Origin: Morinoia aosen
Taxonomy: Eukaryota; Arthropoda; Malacostraca; Amphipoda; Talitridae
Direction of reading: 5' to 3'
Assembly (NCBI GenBank): GCA_030386875.1
Contig: CM059563.1
Coordinates: 32,836,139 to 32,900,138 of the forward strand
Length of the DNA stretch: 64,000 nt
The notes beneath the pieces are model-generated. The model was not told the origin of the DNA. It saw only the letters and a list, made by a program, of their open reading frames with translations, and searched no databases. Positions within the stretch are counted from its first letter, which is position 1, and each line of letters begins with the position of its first letter. The position numbers and the translations under genes were made by a program. Shown piece by piece: positions 33,759-44,965 of the stretch.

Positions 33759-34388
33759 GACCCGAACTGAGAGGTAGGTAGAGCTTCTTTTTGTTGAAAT
33801 AAATATTTTTTATTATGTTAAGGACAACTTTTTTCGTTTCATCGTTCTGTTTTTCAACACCTACCATTTTCTTCTTCAACTTTTATCTTGTTTCTCCCAG
33901 GGGAACCATGTGAGGGCCCGAGCTAAAGGTTAGGTAGGCTTCCGTTTTGTTGTAATTAAATAAGTTTTTGTTTTGTTACGGACCATCTTTTTTCGGTTCA
34001 CTGCTGTCCTTTTTTCAGCACCTGCTACTTTCTTCTTCAACTTTTTTCTTGTTTCGTGAACTTCTTGCCTAGCTTACTGTTTCTGTGCACCTTGTGCATA
34101 GATTCCACGTTCCCTCAACTCCATACTAAATGGTGCCTTCCTTTTTCCTCTCTTGGAACATCTTTGTCGTGGTTAAGGGAGGCTAAAACTTTCTTATATA
34201 ATAATAATAATAATTTCATCTTGTTTCATGAATTTCTTTCTCAACTTAAGGTTTCTATGCCCCTTCTGCAAAGATTCCGCATTCCCCTCATCTCCATACT
34301 ATATGGTGCCTTCCTCCTTCCTCTCTTCGATGTGTTTTTTTTTGTAGCGGTAAGGGACGTATAAGCTAACATATAATCTAATCTAATC
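33759..34388 (+). mobile_element. SINE inserted in a LINE (outer copy)
   Basis: Its target duplication TTTACTAGCAT(T/C)AAA lies at 33744-33758 and 34389-34403, and the two LINE halves flank it. The 5' end is truncated (it starts GACCCGAACTGAGAGG) and the tail is TAATCTAATCTAATC. It is itself split by the inner copy at 33895-34213. Confidence 0.85.
33895..34213 (+). mobile_element. SINE inserted in the outer SINE (inner copy)
   Basis: Target duplication TTT(T/C)ATCTTGTTTC at 33881-33894 and 34214-34227. The start TCCCAGGGGAACCATGTGAG lies some 60 bp inside the full-length family start, so the copy is 5'-truncated. The tail is (ATA)n. It is very similar to the copy at 39975-40342. Confidence 0.85.
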
Positions 34389-34403
34389 TTTACTAGCATC
34401 AAA

Positions 34404-34690
34404 ACACTAACTAAACAGACGTACCGACCATTCTAAAACCGCATTTTCTCGTTTCTTTAGACTTTCAACCCGCAGCCATCCATACCTGGAGCTTTCACAT
34501 TTTTCATCAAATTCAACGCACCTTTCACTTCACTTCTCATTCGACAACAATTCACTTCTCCAAACACAGGCGTTCTAATATCATTTCCAACAGCTACCAC
34601 TTTCGCAACCCTATCATCCTTCACGTTCAGCAGTTCCTCAAAATACTCCAGCAATACCTCAAAATACTCAAAATAGTTACTCTTAAAGGT
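34404..34690 (-). pseudogene. LINE linker fragment, upstream part of the split LINE
   Basis: The minus-strand frame (34457-34654) reads LEYFEELLNVKDD, then EVKGALNLMKNVKAPGMDG. This is the segment between endonuclease and reverse transcriptase that ends in the KAPGxDG block of LINE reverse transcriptases. It continues on the minus strand into 33743-33236, with the SINE pair inserted between. Confidence 0.8.
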
Positions 34691-34699
34691 CGATAAAGG

Positions 34700-35980
34700 A
34701 CCGAGAGGTGGTTCTTTCTCTAATAAATGTATAAATGGCGATCATTTGGCCGTAGTTTTTGTGCGGCCTGTCCGAAGCCGAGGAGCGAGAGTGTTGTTCC
34801 TTCATTATTACCTCGTCATAAAATCCTGCTCATTATCATTTCGATTAATAATGTCCAAGTTGTGTGCATGTTGGCCTGCTTACAGTTCAATTAAGCATAA
34901 AATCTTATGTATGAACATACTTTTAAAAGTGATGTAAATATTGCTGCCCTTTGTTGTCTAACTGAATCTCCTTTATTGAAAATTTAATATTTGTGTTCGA
35001 AATCCGTTTACAGTCTATGCAAGAGTGAGTTTCCTAAATTATTTTTTTTTGAGAAGACACGAGTGCTCATGTGCATAGAATTGAGGATGAGGTATTCCTA
35101 GCTATGACACCCAACGTTTGGCAGTACAAAATGATTAAGATGACAAATTGATAATAATTTATATGATAAAGAGATTCTAAGATGTGCAGATCTGTGGACT
35201 CGTATGCCTTAAATTGATTTAAGGAATGTGGTGTATGCTTCCGCGAGATGGCGTTGGCGCAAATTGCAGCCTGGCTGAGAGGGGGTGGGCGAGTGGCGGT
35301 GCTCGTGAGAGGGGATCGCATTGTGTGTTCCGTGCATTATTCTCGATGATTTACCTGACAATTATTACTGCGGCAATGTTAGTCTGTGTGACTGTAGATC
35401 AGTCGGAGCCTTGTACGGAAAGTGGACCGTGGGTTGAGCAGAAGGCAAGGCAGCGGTGGTTTTAGGGGCTGAAGTAGATCATGCAGCAGCGGGGCTGCAT
35501 GCAGTGCAGAAGTGCACGGTGCAGCTAGGTTGTACGACGCATACTCATATTCGAGCAATTGGGGCTGCGACCGCTTTTGTGGTAAACCAGTGCGCATGTA
35601 GCCAGGCTACGTGTTCGCGCACGGTATCATTTTGTCTTTAGACCACAATAAATGAATGATTTATAATTTTATTATTAGTTCAATCCGTAGATGTAGGTAA
35701 CACAACAAAGAAGATAGCTATTAGTTCACGTTAGATAACTACCCTTCTTTACTGTGTTGAAATGTATATTCAGAGCACTAGACAAGAAAATAATGGGAGT
35801 ATGGTTGTTTAAAGTGAAATTATTCCCTTCTATGAAAGATAGTACAAACAGAATATCCCAATAATTTAGCAAATGAACTTGCATTTTTATCCTTTGAAAT
35901 AAAATGTGTATTTTATTTTATGATAATTATGTGAATTATCAAGTTTATTCTATTTTGAATCAAGTAAAATTTAGATTTTT
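34700..35980. other. Unrecognised stretch with a GC-richer patch
   Basis: 35220-35660 is clearly GC-richer than its surroundings and ends with AATAAATG, a possible polyadenylation signal, near 35647. It could be an untranslated exon or part of an unknown repeat. The frames at 35226-35465 and 35456-35641 show no domain. Confidence 0.35.
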
Positions 35981-36037
35981 TGGTTGGATTTATACTGTGT
36001 AGTGTGGCTAATCATATTTATCTCGTACAATTTCCAG

Positions 36038-36556
36038 TTGTTTCTGCTTCGAAATGCAAGCTTGCCCCACAAGTTGGTTCATCACTCAAGTGAGAGAAAA
36101 TACAAGAAACTATCCGAGCACTCAAAAGTTCAAGAATGTAAGAAGAGGCCATCCTCCGAGTCAGTACCCTTCATGGATGGCAAAGCCTCACCCCTGGTCA
36201 AGTGCGATCGTCTGTCAGGATCGTCTGCTGAAGCAGAACTGGCTGTGAGAGGAGTTGAAACTGCGTGTGCGTCATATCCTTTAAATATAAAATCTTTTCA
36301 TGGCCATGATATTTGTGATGTTCACCTTCACACGATAGATTCTAGCCTTGGAGTTGATAATTCAAACGAACCGTGTTCTCTTGATTTGTTGCACAATAAA
36401 CACAGTATGAATTTGACCTACGCTGGTAATAGGTGTAATATCTTTTTGGAGGATGAGAAGTGTGCTGGGCACCATTGCGAACAAGATTTGTGTAAGAGGA
36501 AGTGCATCAGTAGTAGCAGTAGTACGAGTAGCTTTGAGCTCCTTGCCATTGAGTAA
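36038..36556 (+). CDS. Candidate downstream exon, function not recognised
   Basis: An open frame of 172 codons begins right after the acceptor-like TCGTACAATTTCCAG in phase 0, as needed to join the ZZ exon. It runs LFLLRNASLPHKLVHHSSER to a stop at 36554-36556. The composition is hydrophilic, rich in Ser, His, Lys and Cys, and does not look like repeat-derived sequence. It ends in a serine run followed by SSFELLAIE. F-E-L-L after acidic or serine residues resembles an LC3-interacting motif, but that is speculative. A donor-like GTAAGAGG at 36492 offers an alternative end. No known domain was identified. Confidence 0.4.
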   Translation: MFLLRNASLPHKLVHHSSERKYKKLSEHSKVQECKKRPSSESVPFMDGKASPLVKCDRLSGSSAEAELAVRGVETACASYPLNIKSFHGHDICDVHLHTIDSSLGVDNSNEPCSLDLLHNKHSMNLTYAGNRCNIFLEDEKCAGHHCEQDLCKRKCISSSSSTSSFELLAIE

Positions 36557-36762
36557 CTCGCTTTGTTTTTGTTGCGCACTGTTTTCTTTTTTTCTTGTTA
36601 AGGTAAAAAGCGTGACTGATCTCATTGAGATTTTTTAATTTTACTCGTGTCTTATTGTTTATCCACCTCTCATTTTTTGTACTTTTCCATATCTTCATGC
36701 ATTTCTTTGACAATCCCCTGTTCTTAGCTGTCCTTGAGACTACACCTTTTTCACTTCAAATT

Positions 36763-38008
36763 AATCCAAGTCAAGTTCAATTTAATCCAAGTCAAGTTCA
36801 AATTAATCCAAGCCAAGTTCAAATTAATCGGAGTCAAGTTCAAATTAATCGGAGTCAAGTTCAAATTAATCCAAGTCAAGTTCAAATTAATCCAAGTCAA
36901 GTTCAAATTAATCCGAGTCAAGTTCAAATTAATCAGAGTCAAGTTCAAATTAATCCGAGTCAAGTTCAAATTAATCCAAGTCAAGTTCAAATTAATCCAA
37001 GTCAAGTTCAAATTAATCCGAGTCAAGTTCAAATTAATCCGAGTCAAGTTCAAATTAATCCGAGTCAAGTTCAAATTAATCCGAGTCAAGTTCAAATTAA
37101 TCCGAGTCAAGTTCAAATTAATCCGAGTCAAGTTCAAATTAATCCGAGTCAAGTTCAAATTAATCCGAGTCAAGTTCAAATTAATCCGAGTCAAGTTCAA
37201 ATTAATCCGAGTCAAGTTCAAATTAATCCGAGTCAAGTTCAAATTAATCCGAGTCAAGTTCAAATTAATCCGAGTCAAGTTCAAATTAATCCGAGTCAAG
37301 TTCAAATTAATCCGAGTCAAGTTCAAATTAATCCGAGTCAAGTTCAAATTAATCCGAGTCAAGTTCAAATTAATCGGAGTCAAGTTCAAATTAATCGGAG
37401 TCAAGTTCAAATTAATCCGAGTCAAGTTCAAATTAATCCGAGTCAAGTTCAAATTAATCCGAGTCAAGTTCAAATTAATCCGAGTCAAGTTCAAATTAAT
37501 CCGAGTCAAGTTCAAATTAATCCGAGTCAAGTTCAAATTAATCGGAGTCAAGTTCAAATTAATCGGAGTCAAGTTCAAATTAATCGGAGTCAAGTTCAAA
37601 TTAATCGGAGTCAAGTTCAAATTAATCGGAGTCAAGTTCAAATTAATCGGAGTCAAGTTCAAATTAATCGGAGTCAAGTTCAAATTAATCGGAGTCAAGT
37701 TCAAATTAATCCAAGCCAAGTTCAAATTAATCCAAGCCAAGTTCAAATTAATCCAAGTCAAGTTCAAATTAATCCAAGTCAAGTTCAAATTAATCCAAGT
37801 CAAGTTCAAATTAATCCAAGTCAAGTTCAAATTAATCCAAGTCAAGTTCAAATTAATCCAAGTCAAGTTCAAATTAATCCAAGTCAAGTTCAAATTAATC
37901 CAAGTCAAGTTCAAATTAATCCAAGTCAAGTTCAAATTAATCCAAGTCAAGTTCAAATTAATCCAAGTCAAGTTCAGATTAATCCAAGTCAAGTTCAAAT
38001 TAATCCAA
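36763..38008 (+). repeat. 21-bp tandem array, about 59 units
   Basis: The unit is AATCCGAGTCAAGTTCAAATT, with variants CCAAG and CGGAG at the same position. Variants occur in blocks: eight adjacent CGGAG units at about 37540-37695, CCGAG in the middle and CCAAG at both ends. Blocks like these mean the array grew by local duplication. Because 21 is a multiple of three and the unit lacks stops in several frames, long ORFs of 427-464 codons appear on both strands. They encode the heptads QINPSQV, KLIRVKF or NLTRINL and are not genes. Confidence 0.95.
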
Positions 38009-38255
38009 CCCTCAGTTGAATTAAAAAATAACATAATGATTTGTTAATTTGAGATTTTTTGTGTTAAATATAAGATGTGATGGATGTGATCACATGTGAT
38101 CACAAATTGGATGTGATGAGTAAAACTTGTTTCGAAGATTTATTTACACTCATAGATATTTATATACGTGAAATTCAATTTTACCACATATATGAAATCC
38201 AATACATGCGAGTACAAAATATCATCATTGGACGATATGTAGATTTAATCTTTAA

Positions 38256-38606
38256 GCCCCTCAGGGGGATACAACTATTGTATCTATGGGAATTAGCGCT
38301 CCCAGGGGAAAAATGTGAGGGCCCGAGCTGAGAGTTAGGTAGGCCTTCTTTTTGTTGAAATAAAATGTTTTTTGTTATGTTAAGGACCACCTTTTTTCGG
38401 TTCACTACTGTCCTGTTTTTCAGCACCTCTGACTTTCTTCTTCAACTTTTATCTTATTTCATGAACTTCTTTCCCATCTTACTGTTTGTATGCCCTGTCT
38501 GCATAGATTCCTCATTTTCTTATCTCCATACTAAATGGTACCTTCCTCTCTTCGATACGCTCTATTCTTGCAGCGGTTAGGGAGGCTTAAACTAACTTAT
38601 AATCTA
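38256..38606 (+). mobile_element. SINE copy with 13-bp target duplication
   Basis: Target duplication ATTTAATCTTTAA at 38243-38255 and 38607-38619. It starts GCCCCTCAGGGGGATACAAC, the full-length family start, and ends with a TAATCTAATTTAATC-type tail. It lies in the loop of the foldback element, so it is younger than that element. Confidence 0.85.
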
Positions 38607-39024
38607 ATTTAATCTTTAAAAGAAATATACAAGTGCGATTCACTGAGTACTAATGTACGATTCCGTTTGATTACTATTTATACTCGTAGTACATTACTAC
38701 GCAGATACATTCCTGCATTAGTAATAAAAATGTTGCCGTCCATTCTAATTCCGTGTTAGTCAATGTGAAGAAATGTACGATCCACTTACAATAGACAATA
38801 ATAATACAAGAAACAGTGTTTCCAATTCACTACTGATTTTATTTGTGTGCGTTTACAATTCAATATATAATACTTTTAAGACTTGAATAACTTTTATAAT
38901 AATCATTTTATGAATATTTAAGTCTTGAAAGTATTATATATTGAATTGTGAACACACACAAATAAAATCAGTATTAAGGATTATTAACAAATTATTATGT
39001 CCTTGGTGTATGCTTTTTTCCAAA

Positions 39025-39190
39025 CTGAGGTTTGGATTAATTTGAACATGACTTGGATCAATTTGAACTTGACTCGGATTAATTTGAACTTGACTTGGAT
39101 CAATTTGAACTTGACTCGGATTAATTTGAAGTTGACTTGGTTTAAATTAAACTTTACTTGGATTAGATTGAACTTGACTTAGATTAATTT
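39025..39190 (-). repeat. Short inverse 21-bp array (right foldback arm)
   Basis: About 7.5 units of the same 21-bp repeat as 36763-38008, here reading TTGAACTTGACTCGGATTAA on the plus strand. Several units carry point changes such as ATCAATTTG. Confidence 0.85.
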
Positions 39191-39209
39191 GAAGTGAAAA
39201 AGGTGTAGT

Positions 39210-39961
39210 ATATTATCCCTATCAATGATGCATCATACATGAATCTTTGGTGCCCAGACATCTTCAACCATAATTTATGCTTTAATTTTAGTCGTTATAT
39301 ATCATATTTTAACGAAATTGTTATAAGTTACTTGATTTATAAGTTTATTTATAGTTGGTGCTTTGCGTCATTAGTTAAAATCTTCAATTAATTTCTCAAC
39401 GCTGCCACTTTGCAGCTTGCCTTAGTTTAACTGTTTCAAAGTGTATGTCGTCAAATTTTAGGCGCCAGTAATGTTAATACATTCTTATAACCTCTTTTAA
39501 TTTGCAGATTATTACCTAACTACCTTCCTTATCGTACTGATTGCTTAGAAATTGGTGAATTTTTCACGTGATCGGTAAATTTTTCGCTATAATCTTGGAT
39601 GGTGGCAATTGTTCTCTTGGGGGACGATATACGTGGTGATTTAAGTAATTTTTAAACAGATGAATTCTTGCACCTATGCGTTTGAAATTGTTGTAAGAGA
39701 AGTAAGTAGTGAAGGCCTATACCCACGATTGATTCTCTAATAGTTGTTACCAATATGTGGAACTGTTGATCAGATATATTTATTTACGCGTACACGCCGT
39801 GACTTAGCTGCCTTCCGCGGTTGTGAGTGGGGGATAAATATGGAATATTTAGAGCAGGAGCATCAGCTTGAAAGAAACAGAGAACATGAAAAAATATATT
39901 GTACACCATGAAAGCTTCTTCCTCACGTCATTAAATATCCTAGGAAGCTGGCTACACTAAT
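39210..39961. other. Unrecognised AT-rich stretch
   Basis: No gene or repeat boundary could be supported between the foldback end and the SINE at 39975. Confidence 0.4.
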
Positions 39962-39974
39962 TTAGGCTTGCGAT

Positions 39975-40342
39975 CCCCCTCAGGGGGATACAACTATTGT
40001 ATGTATGGGAATTAGCGCTCCCAGGGGAACCATGTGAGGGCCCGAGCTAAAGGTTATGTAAGCTTCATTTTTTGTTGTTGTAATAAAATAGGTTTTTGTT
40101 TTGTTACGGACCATCTTTTTTCGGTTCACTGCTGTCCTGTTTTTCAGCACCTACTACTTTCTTCTTCAACTTTTTTCTTGTTTCATGAACTTCTTTCCTA
40201 GCTTACTGTTTCTGTGCACCTTGTGCATAGATTCCGCGTTCCCTCAACTCCATACTAAATGGTGCCTTCCTCTTTCCTCTCTTGGAACATCTTTGTCGTG
40301 GTTAAGGGAGGCTAAAACTTTCTTATATAATAATAATAATAA
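39975..40342 (+). mobile_element. Full-length CCCCTCAGGGG SINE with 13-bp target duplication
   Basis: A 368-bp reference copy. Target duplication TTAGGCTTGCGAT at 39962-39974 and 40343-40355. The 5' start is CCCCCTCAGGGGGATACAAC, the middle has TTTTCAGCACCTACTACTTT, and the 3' end has GTTAAGGGAGGCTAAAAC with an (ATA)n tail. No protein and no clear tRNA-type A/B boxes were seen, so the source RNA is unknown. It may alternatively be the conserved 3' end of an unseen LINE. Other copies are at 27426, 33759, 33895 and 38256, with 3' parts at about 215-300 and 5040-5195. Confidence 0.85.
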
Positions 40343-40355
40343 TTAGGCTTGCGAT

Positions 40356-42929
40356 TTTTCGTGTTGGAACAGGAAGCATAGTAGTCCTCCAATAAGCTTC
40401 AACGTCGTGGTGAAGTTATCCTTAACATACTCAGGTGCCTCCACTCTTTGCGCATCCGCGTTTATCGCGTGATCAGTGAGGTACTGAGGTACAGTACAGT
40501 AACTTCCACCTCCCGGTCCATTGTAGCGGCATGTGCATCACTTGCATATCGACTGCACTACACGACGCTACTCGACTGTATCGGCCTTTGTTTTGACAAT
40601 GTTCACCCGCCTATAATAGGTGACGTATTAAGCACCTGTTAGTCAATTGTCCCATCTTAACTAATTGATTACATATCTTCATAGGATGAACGATTACGAC
40701 ATGAAATGGTATGTAGAACTCTCTGAAAACCTTATCGACTGGGGAATAGTCGTAACACCGCGTAATTTCTTCCTCTCGTCTCGTTTCAACATTATTATAT
40801 TCGACCCCTCATTAGTACTGCCACTAGTCCTACATTCGGGTGGGGAGAGGCTGAAAAAATTTCATTCCACTTAATTGTTTTTTTTTTGTTTTGTTTGGGG
40901 TTCTGGCGCGGCTAGGTTCAACCTCTCCTCTTTTCGACATGATAATATTTCATATGATTCTAATCGACTACTTCCCAAACTTACCAGGTATTTTTCTCTC
41001 GTGTACTGTCATTTCTAACCATACCGGAGATAACTTGAAATGTGGGACCCTCCAAAATTGCTGTAATGATTAATTTTTCCCTAAACCGATGGGAACGGTT
41101 TTTTAAAAATTATTATTGAAATTTTCTGACCACGATCGCTTTCGTTGATCGATTGATGATAATTGCTTTTCGATTGACGATGATATTTTCTTAGCCAAAT
41201 ATGCTTTAAGCTGAAGTTTTTGCTAATCATTTGATGTTTTACATCAGTGTGCTCTCCATTGTATTATTTTGTTGTATGATGCTTAAGCGTATGTATGAAG
41301 TTATTCTGTTTGTATATGCTTTTTCTTAAAGTATATTACAGCAAATGTACATCGTTGGCTTTAAATTCCAAGTTAAATGTACGAGGAGTTCGCAAGACTC
41401 GAACTCAGGACTAGAAATGGGGGTGACTAGACTTAGAACTCTCGATTCCAAGTTAAGATAGACATCAGGAAAGGAAGAAACATTTTTGCGGACTTACAGA
41501 GTCCAGATCTAGGTGAGTCTAAAATATTTGAAGACGCAGTGATGCTAATAATATTTTGCTTTTTTGTGTTGACTTATTCGACTTGGAAGACTATTTCTGT
41601 ATCTTATAAAGATGGTTTAATACACCTGATTAGCTGACCAGTGTAAATTTACTTCCGTTGTTCTGTATAGAGCTCTGATGCGCGGCTCAGGGGTTTGGCG
41701 CTCCGTATTGAGTGTGATATGGCAAGTTGTGTCATCAAGCACTGCTTTGCCTCCTGAGTTAAGGGCATCTGCGGTCGCCGCTGGCGCCCGTAGCTGGCGA
41801 GAACGGCACAGCATTGCATGTCGAGTTTTTCTGTGTGGCTGTCATGGTGGAGAGATGGGTGCCGTGTTCTTCTAACGCGTCATCCTTATTTCTTATTCAA
41901 TTTTTCGGGCTGCGAATTTCTTTTTATGTGGCTCTCATACTGAATTTGTATCGAGTTTCAATGATCTGATCACCTTAATTGAGCGACCATGTGATTGATG
42001 CTTCTGTATCATGATAATGTGATGTATTGTGCATGGTGTTTTTCTCTGCGCGACTAATGTCTTGTGTTTTCATTTCAGGATGTTTGTGCGAAGTAAAATT
42101 GACCCTAATGTTACTATGTGCCATCATTGCCCTTCTCCGTTGGTAACATGGGTTTGTTAGATAATGACAAATTTGTCGAAAGTGAGATTTGTATGAATTT
42201 ATTTACAATGTTGTGAACAGTGAGGAAACATGCTACTAGCGCGGAGCCTCGCTTGAAATAAAGCTTATCAGCCATACCTGAGGCATTTAAAATAGCTGAC
42301 GTGGTTCAGAGGCATGTTGAAGTTTTTTTCTGGTGGACGTTAGAAGAAAAAAAGGAAATTCCCTTTATTGATATATTTCAAAATGAAACAAGAAATTGAA
42401 GGTTTATTCAGTTGAAATTAATCCTACGAATGCTCAAGGTAATTCTAAAATGAATACCAATGCGACTAGGAGATTCTCAATCAATATTTCAGGGACCGCT
42501 AAATTCGAGCAATGGGACACACAGTTCGTGTAACGTTACCGAACTGTATTAGCACGAATTGCACCTTAGAACGCAATCGCTATACAAAGAACTTGGAATT
42601 GTAATTTGGTAGTGATAAATGACACTTCTGAAAACTAGACATTGGCCGGCCAATTCTCTCTTAATAATTATTAGTAATAGCTATTGCCGTAGAGGACCGC
42701 GAACTTTTTGCACATAACAGTATACGATAACATGAAAGACGAACACAACGAGGCGCATATGTGTTGATTTCCTCACATAAGCAAAAAATTTCGACTAATG
42801 TTTCTGTTCTGTTCATTTGTATTCTGACACTATTTCTCAATGTTACCGCTGAAAATGGCTTATTCTCAATTTGAATTTCTAGGTAAATGTAAATGTTTCC
42901 TCTCACGACCGCAACCACCCTCCAATTAT
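40356..42929. other. Unrecognised intergenic stretch
   Basis: No domain found. A GC-richer patch with a 66-codon frame at 41678-41875 stands out, and CATTTCAG at about 42072-42079 looks like a splice acceptor followed by a short frame MFVRSKIDPNVTMCHHCPSP ending at a TAG. Neither is strong enough to call a gene. Confidence 0.35.
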
Positions 42930-42937
42930 GTCACAGA

Positions 42938-44522
42938 CTAAGTTGGGCACGCAACTTTTAAAAATAATGTTGCGGCGCAACAGCAACCCCAACACCACAA
43001 GAAAAGTTGCAACGCAACCGCAACAGCAACTTCGAAAAACCTAAGTTGCGATCGCAACCGCAACTCGCAATCGCAAATTTTTAATTATCAAATATAATTT
43101 TAATTGAATATTGTTCAATTTCTTTTACATATATATTGCTATTTATAAAATTATACTAAGATATTTAAAATAATGCATTGTTTAACTAAAAAAATAATAG
43201 ATCGAGTAAATGCGTGGACTAGAATTGAATGAAATATCAAGATACAAATACTGAAAGAAACGTTTTATTTGTAAATATAGTATGAAAAATAAAATGAATT
43301 CCATTTTCTAATAATAATAAGGTTGAAGGTAGCTAGTAGCTATATTTTTATCGGAGTTCCGTATAAATAGCAAAAAAATTAGAAAACAAAAAAGTGCAGA
43401 ACATTGGTGCAACCTATATGACGTATAAAGAAAAACTATGCGTATGCCCCTGTAATATATGATATCCCTCTGTTTTTTGTTGTTCCTCTGTTATGATTTA
43501 ATACTGGTTCATGATCTCAATGTGACAATGTCAATGCACTGTAATGACGATCAACGTTGCCGTTCAAAAATGTGAACATTTCAAAAAGTTTGTCAGAAAG
43601 CCGAGCTCGTCATGGTCTCAAAATTTCTTTACCGGAGAACAGTCGTTCGACCGCAGCGCTCGATGGTATTGACGTGTTAAATTGGATGAACGAAGCGACA
43701 AATTCACTTGAAGGAAACATCGCTCTGTGAACATCAGGGTGGCTAGTTCTGTTGATTACTGCCTGTTTCAGCCAGTCATTGACTTGTTTCAACGAACTTT
43801 TCTCCGTTTTTTCCTTATCGTACTATTTCATTACGACGTTGAAGAAGTCATCTTCGTCATCTACATCCTCGGCACTGCTCCCCTCAGCTGAAATACCATT
43901 TTCCGATCTGTTATTAAAATGGGCAATTAATTTTTTTGTTATTACCTTCACTTTCTGTACATCGTTTAGCCATTTTAGCTTAAAATGTGGATGCAGAGAG
44001 GACGGTAGGATAAAATCGTCGTTGTGAAGTACATTGGCAAATCGCTTGTTGATGGCTTCCTCCGAGCCACTAGCTAAAGGAGCACATATCTTTTAATTAT
44101 TCGTGACATCAACTAGGAGATTGGTGCAGGCAGTGAGTGTGGGCACGAATATTCCCATGTACGCTCTGCTTTCTCCTTGCAGTATGTCCAAAGACCGTGC
44201 TATGGGTTTCATTGCAATTTCATGTACTGCAAAAAATAGAAATATTCTTATTGAAACCATACATATTGAAACTGTACCCTTACGGTTTAGTTTCAAACGA
44301 GCATGAAACGTGTATTAAACTTTATTGAAGTGATTTTAGAAATTAAATTACCATCGTGATGTTGCGGCCTGACACGTTGAAAATTGTGAATCGAAATTGA
44401 ATCTGTTTTCCATCGAGAACAGATTCGCGACTTTTCAAAAATTGTTGCGGCGCAACCGCGACAGAAAAAGTTGCGATCGCAACTGCGGCCGTAACTTGTT
44501 GAGGCGCAACTGCCCAACACTG
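42938..44522 (-). mobile_element. Truncated hAT transposon with 8-bp target duplication
   Basis: Exact target duplication GTCACAGA at 42930-42937 and 44523-44530. The termini are CTAAGTTGGGCACGCAAC and the inverse of CAGTGTTGGGCAGTTGCG. Both subterminal regions are dense in TTGCGGCGCAAC-type motifs, likely transposase-binding repeats. The interior holds the C-terminal part of a hAT transposase on the minus strand. At 1585 bp it is too short for an autonomous copy. Confidence 0.9.
43610..44296 (-). pseudogene. hAT transposase C-terminal part (broken)
   Basis: Two frames on the minus strand. The upstream one (44093-44296) reads HEIAMKPIARSLDILQGES and YMGIFVPTL, a block typical of hAT transposases. 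The downstream one (43610-43792) reads FIQFNTSIPSSAAVERLFSG, the hAT dimerisation motif (SIPSSAAVERLFS). Stops and a frame change lie between them near 43790-44090, and the N-terminal BED and catalytic parts are missing. It is not functional. Confidence 0.85.
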
Positions 44523-44530
44523 GTCACAGA

Positions 44531-44961
44531 TGTTCGTTTTTGTAGTTTAAACGGACCACCCTTCTACTGCAAATATGAATGTAATTTAAATAATTAATAT
44601 ACCACAAGCGATACATCAGTAAATTGTTCCTTAAGGCCAATACTGGTGCCACATTTGAGTATAGCTACTTGCGGGCCCGAATAAGTTCAGCGACTTCTTG
44701 GACATTCTATCATCAACGCTATTTGAACGTGTACAAAATGTTTAACATAATTCACTTAACCAAGTCGTACCCTAGACTGACAAATGAATTCACACGAGAT
44801 TTAGTGCTTAATTTTAAAACAATAGTTATTATGGGCTCGATGAGAAAGAAAAAAAAGAAAGAACAGGTTATTCTGATAAAGACTCAAGAATTATTTCATT
44901 CATCTTGGTTTATAAAAAAAATCATGCCCCACTGCCCCTCGAGGGCTGATATGGTGGAGAC
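44531..44961. other. Unrecognised stretch left of the Gypsy element
   Basis: The open frame at 44624-44989 continues into the LTR and has no domain. It could be the 5' continuation of the LINE that begins immediately at the other side of the Gypsy insertion, but I could not show that. Confidence 0.3.
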
Positions 44962-44965
44962 CACG

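Larger units (their letters stand above)
28917..36037 (+). other. Putative 7.1-kb intron filled with transposons
   Basis: The span between the ZZ exon donor and the candidate acceptor TACAATTTCCAG. It holds a 3.8-kb foldback, a split LINE with two nested SINEs, and a GC-richer patch at 35220-35660. Its status as a single intron depends on the candidate exon at 36038 being real. The first 520 bp (28917-29439) show nothing recognisable. Confidence 0.35.
36739..39209. mobile_element. Foldback element with tandem-array arms
   Basis: The ends are ACTACACCTTTTTCACTTCA and the exact inverse at 39190-39209. Inside each end is an array of a 21-bp repeat, about 59 units at the left and about 7.5 inverted units at the right. 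The inner borders also mirror each other (AATCCAACCCTCAGTT near 38003 and the inverse near 39020). The middle holds a SINE (38256-38606) and a small inverted repeat (38825-38985). Inverted arms built of short tandem repeats recall Drosophila Foldback (FB) elements. No target duplication was recognised. Confidence 0.75.

Noticed and set aside
36763-38008. CRISPR-like array
   Set aside because: The repeats are contiguous without spacers, and the context is an animal genome.
36625-38047. Three long ORFs (427-464 codons) with QINPSQV, KLIRVKF and NLTRINL heptads
   Set aside because: They are read-through of a 21-bp tandem repeat that lacks stops in several frames on both strands, with no sign of a coding origin.
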